A stretch of 64,000 nucleotides of DNA from Microplitis mediator (Eukaryota; Arthropoda; Insecta; Hymenoptera; Braconidae): NCBI RefSeq assembly GCF_029852145.1, contig NC_079974.1:18144082-18208081 (forward strand), written 5' to 3'. Below, in pieces: positions 61,574-64,000 of the stretch. Both the position numbers and the translations under genes were made by a program. Each line of letters starts with the position of its first letter. The first letter of the stretch is position 1. The notes below the pieces were generated by a model. That model worked only from the letters and a program-made list of their open reading frames with translations. It made no database searches and was not told the origin of the DNA.

Positions 61574-61580
61574 CATACAA
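61371..61580. repeat. Duplicated module with (TA)n tracts
   Basis: TTTCCAC(G/T)CTGCTCATTTAA, then AATATAATTTTTAAA and AACAAACG(TA)n, occurs twice (61373 and 61485). Each is followed by a long TA dinucleotide tract. The dinucleotide tracts probably vary between individuals. Confidence 0.8.
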
Positions 61581-61749
61581 GTATATCATAGCTATTGCAC
61601 TATGTTAGTCTGCAAAGCGAAGCATCAGCAGAAAATATGTTGTTTGACTTATGTTTGTACTATCTTGTCATTTTACATTCGTACATGACAGAGTAAACTA
61701 AGGTCTAAAGAACTATCAATAACAACGTAAACGTGTGATTAATTTTAAA

Positions 61750-62804
61750 ATGGCATCAATCAATAAATACCTCTATGATGAGCTTATACAATTAGTGGTG
61801 TTTATACGTAATAATAAGCCTGAATTAACAGTGGCGTTTCCGGACGACCGTTTAAAAGTATGGCAATATCTTTCAGAAGAAACCGTGTTATTGTTATTAA
61901 AACGTATCATTTTATTTACGCCTGCCGGTATAATAAGTGACGCTTATGAAAATGGTTTGATTTTTTCAAGTGTTAAAATTATGCATACTGTGTGTGGTTG
62001 TTTAAGAAATAGTAAAAGAAAGGGTGCTAAAAGGCTTTCTAAATTGATGACTGCTTATGGTATGTACGGCTATACATTTGAATATCGCAAATTTTAATAA
62101 TTAGTTTAGCTGTTTTAAAAACTATTGTGTTGAATGTTTATCTTTATATTATAGAACAGCATTGTAAAGAAGACGTTTTAGCTACTCTTTCTAATAATGA
62201 CAACAACACCATAAATAATGATGATGACGATGCAAAAACTGGTGAATTGCCTACTGCTGCATCGGGTACTGCTCCTTCTTCTTTCAACATAGAGGTGCGT
62301 TAGAATGGTATTTTAACATGCCCGAATGATTTAAATTATTTTACAACAAATTTTTACAGCCTGAACCCTCCACTTCTTACCAACAACGCGAAGATGACGG
62401 TAATTGGCTCGAGTGTTCGAAAAATACCTTTTCAGTAATACTACCCCACGAAATAAAGGATCAGGCTGGTTGGGTACACGTTGACCGTGGAAACCACATA
62501 TCTGTCGAATATATTCCGGAGATAATAGACAGCGATAATGATGGTAATGATGACAATGACACTCTTTCTGTTTTATCATGCGATACATGCAATGCTGAAA
62601 ATGAAAATGAAATGGAAAATGAGGATATTGACTCTCTTGCACAATTAATACCTGAAGAAGATGAATTTTATATGAAAAATTGCGGTATTGGTGAACAAAC
62701 AAGCCAAGAAGAGCAAGAATATAGACTCCGCGTAATAACTGAAGCCCGTATGGATGTCTCTTCTGATTCTGAAACGGAGAATAGTGAAACTCAATCCTTA
62801 ACAG
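61750..62804 (+). CDS. N-terminal exons of the Polinton-like gene
   Basis: Three exons linked by GT-AG introns in phase: 61750-62059, 62155-62294, 62360-62804. The first encodes MASINKYLYDELIQLVVFIR and a helical, basic region ending near KRKGAKRLSKLM. The second and third are acidic and low-complexity (NNDNNTINNDDDD; DSDNDGNDDND; EEDEFYMKN). I recognise no family. The 3' donor (ACAG|GTAAAT) can join in frame to the polymerase-like exon at 62982, or to a 69-base exon at 62866 that carries a stop. Probably a long N-terminal extension of the polymerase or a separate upstream gene of the same element. Confidence 0.5.
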
Positions 62805-62865
62805 GTAAATTAAATTTTTAAACTGATACCCTATTTCATTAGACCGATATCTATTATTTCCGTAG

Positions 62866-62934
62866 ATTTTGTTAACGCATACCTTAACGCCGATCGTGTA
62901 GAAGAATAAATTTTAAAACAAGTAAGCCAAACAG
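62866..62934 (+). pseudogene. Phase-compatible 69-base exon with an in-frame TAA
   Basis: Flanked by CCGTAG| and ACAG|GTATTT, it fits between the exons ending at 62804 and starting at 62982 without changing phase, but holds TAA at 62907-62909. Inclusion would end the protein after about 13 further residues; skipping gives an open frame. Either a decayed exon or a switch between a short and a long product. Confidence 0.35.
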
Positions 62935-62981
62935 GTATTTTGATTTTTATAGTTAAAGATGTATTTATAATATTTTTACAG

Positions 62982-64000
62982 GCGATCAACGAGGTGGTAT
63001 TTTAACAAGAAGGGCACGTTTGAAAATCCAAGCAGCTAATCAACAAGCACTCTCACAACGTTCTGAAGAGAATAATTTTTGGAGTGTTGAGCCACCCGGG
63101 CAGCGTTTTATTATTGAAAAAGAACACTCTAAACATTTTAAAAAATTCGGCGCAAAAGGGGTGGAGAGCGTTATTCGTATCTTACAACCACCTACAAATA
63201 CCAATAAAGTTCAATGGCTTGAAGGTGGTTTGAGAGACATTATAACGCATATTACCTCGAAATGTAGAGGTCATGATTATGTGGGGTTTACAATCAACAG
63301 CGATAAATTCACGTCAGGACCCGTATGGTCTCGTTTTAAGCAAGCTAACGCATATACGCCTGATGATCTAGGCTTATTACTAAGTAACGTAGCACAGAGT
63401 GCCGGTACTATCACAACAGACGATCAATTAGTCATTACAGTCTCTACTGTAGATGGTATTGAAGGCACAGGTCGAAAACTTTTAACGCATCAATATATTT
63501 ACAAAAAATCTATAATTCCTATCAATAATAACGATAATTTATGTTTACCGCGATCATTAGTAGTTGGTCGGGCCTACGTTGAAAGAGGTGAAATACGTAC
63601 AGGTACGTTACATCGGAAATGGAAATCAATCACCGATAATAGATGTACCCTACAAAAAAAGGAAGCGTTGGCTTTGGTTCATAAAGCGGGTGTTAAAATT
63701 TCTAGTAAGGGTTGTGGTATCGAACACGTGTTTACTTTTCAAAAATATTTTGAGCGGTTGGGTATAGCTATTGTAATTTATGAATTTTTAACTCTAGGTA
63801 AAGGTGACAAACCTATATTTGACGGGCGCGAAACTGTTCAATTAACTTTTGGCTGTATACAACATGTTATATATATATTATACTACGAAGATTCACAACA
63901 TTTTCAACCAATTGTAAATTTAACAGGGGCTATAGGTAGTAAAATGTTTTGTAATTTATGTAATATAGGTTATACAAGGGGTTCAGAACATAGATGTTCT
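62982..64000 (+). CDS. Polinton/Maverick-type protein-primed DNA polymerase B, N-terminal region (partial)
   Basis: A single frame stays open for 339 codons from the acceptor (TTTTTACAG) to the window edge, and so is cut off at its 3' end. Segments match the region preceding the polymerase domain in type-B polymerases of arthropod Polintons and adintovirus-like elements, as I remember them: a domain with WLEGGLRDII and DYVGFTINSD, then NLCLPRSLVVGRAY, then AGVKISSKGCGI with FQKYFERLGIAIVIY, and a zinc-knuckle-like FCNLCNIGYTRGSEHRCS. The exonuclease and polymerase motifs would lie beyond the window and are not seen. No frameshift or stop is visible. Family assignment rests on recalled patterns, not a search. 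Confidence 0.7.

Larger units (their letters stand above)
60342..61749. other. Non-coding spacer inside the Polinton-like segment
   Basis: Between the divergent small minus-strand gene and the plus-strand polymerase-type gene. Mostly the tandem repeats and TA modules listed separately; about 61590-61749 is the likely promoter and leader of the plus-strand gene, with no TATA box at a clear distance. Confidence 0.45.

Noticed and set aside
61386..61589. Tyr/Ile-rich frame on the minus strand
   Set aside because: Pure translation of (TA)n tracts.
63564..63767. 67-codon frame in the polymerase-like exon
   Set aside because: Out of frame with the 339-codon open exon that has recognisable family patterns.

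Overview
This 64 kb window is eukaryotic nuclear DNA, very AT-rich, with split genes, short introns of about 70-100 bp beside introns of several kb, and many short palindromic transposons. Gene content (single-domain ACE with an HExxH zinc site, unplugged/Gbx homeobox gene, WDR7/Rabconnectin-3B, dynactin p27) indicates an insect. Base composition and repeat style suggest a parasitoid wasp such as a braconid, but that is inference and no species can be named.

Layout. 621-3748 (+) is a nine-exon ACE-like peptidase with a hydrophobic C-terminal tail. It converges on a METTL26-like gene (3949-4686, -) that uses a GC-AG intron. DNAJC21 follows in one exon (4873-6834, -). A 3.5 kb spacer leads to WDR7 (10387-22774, +, 16 coding exons, 1490 codons), whose introns hold at least four kinds of transposon. 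22775-35405 is a gene desert with repeats and a few CpG-rich islands. The Gbx/unplugged gene lies at 35406-43301 (-) with a 6.4 kb second intron. After another 9 kb desert, dynactin subunit 6 (52277-54479, -) and a LENG1 homologue (54766-56923, +) sit head-to-head across a 286 bp shared promoter. 58659-58900 is an unidentified first coding exon. A perfect (AAT)n run of about 965 bp occupies 58939-59903. The last 4 kb looks like the edge of a Polinton/Maverick (adintovirus-like) element: a small minus-strand gene, ~250 bp tandem repeats, a duplicated (TA)n module, and a spliced plus-strand gene whose last exon resembles the N-terminal region of protein-primed type-B DNA polymerase and runs off the window.

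The host genes are housekeeping or developmental: extracellular peptide processing, ribosome maturation (DNAJC21), endolysosomal acidification (WDR7), neural patterning (Gbx), dynein-dynactin cargo binding (DCTN6) and an RNA-processing-type protein (LENG1). They do not form one pathway. The most unusual content is the mobile DNA: several families with readable target-site duplications, nested insertions, long fold-back palindromes inside transcribed introns, and the Polinton-like edge beside the giant microsatellite.

All exon joints were worked out by eye from splice signals, reading phase and remembered family sequences. Untranslated ends and transcription starts are not determined.
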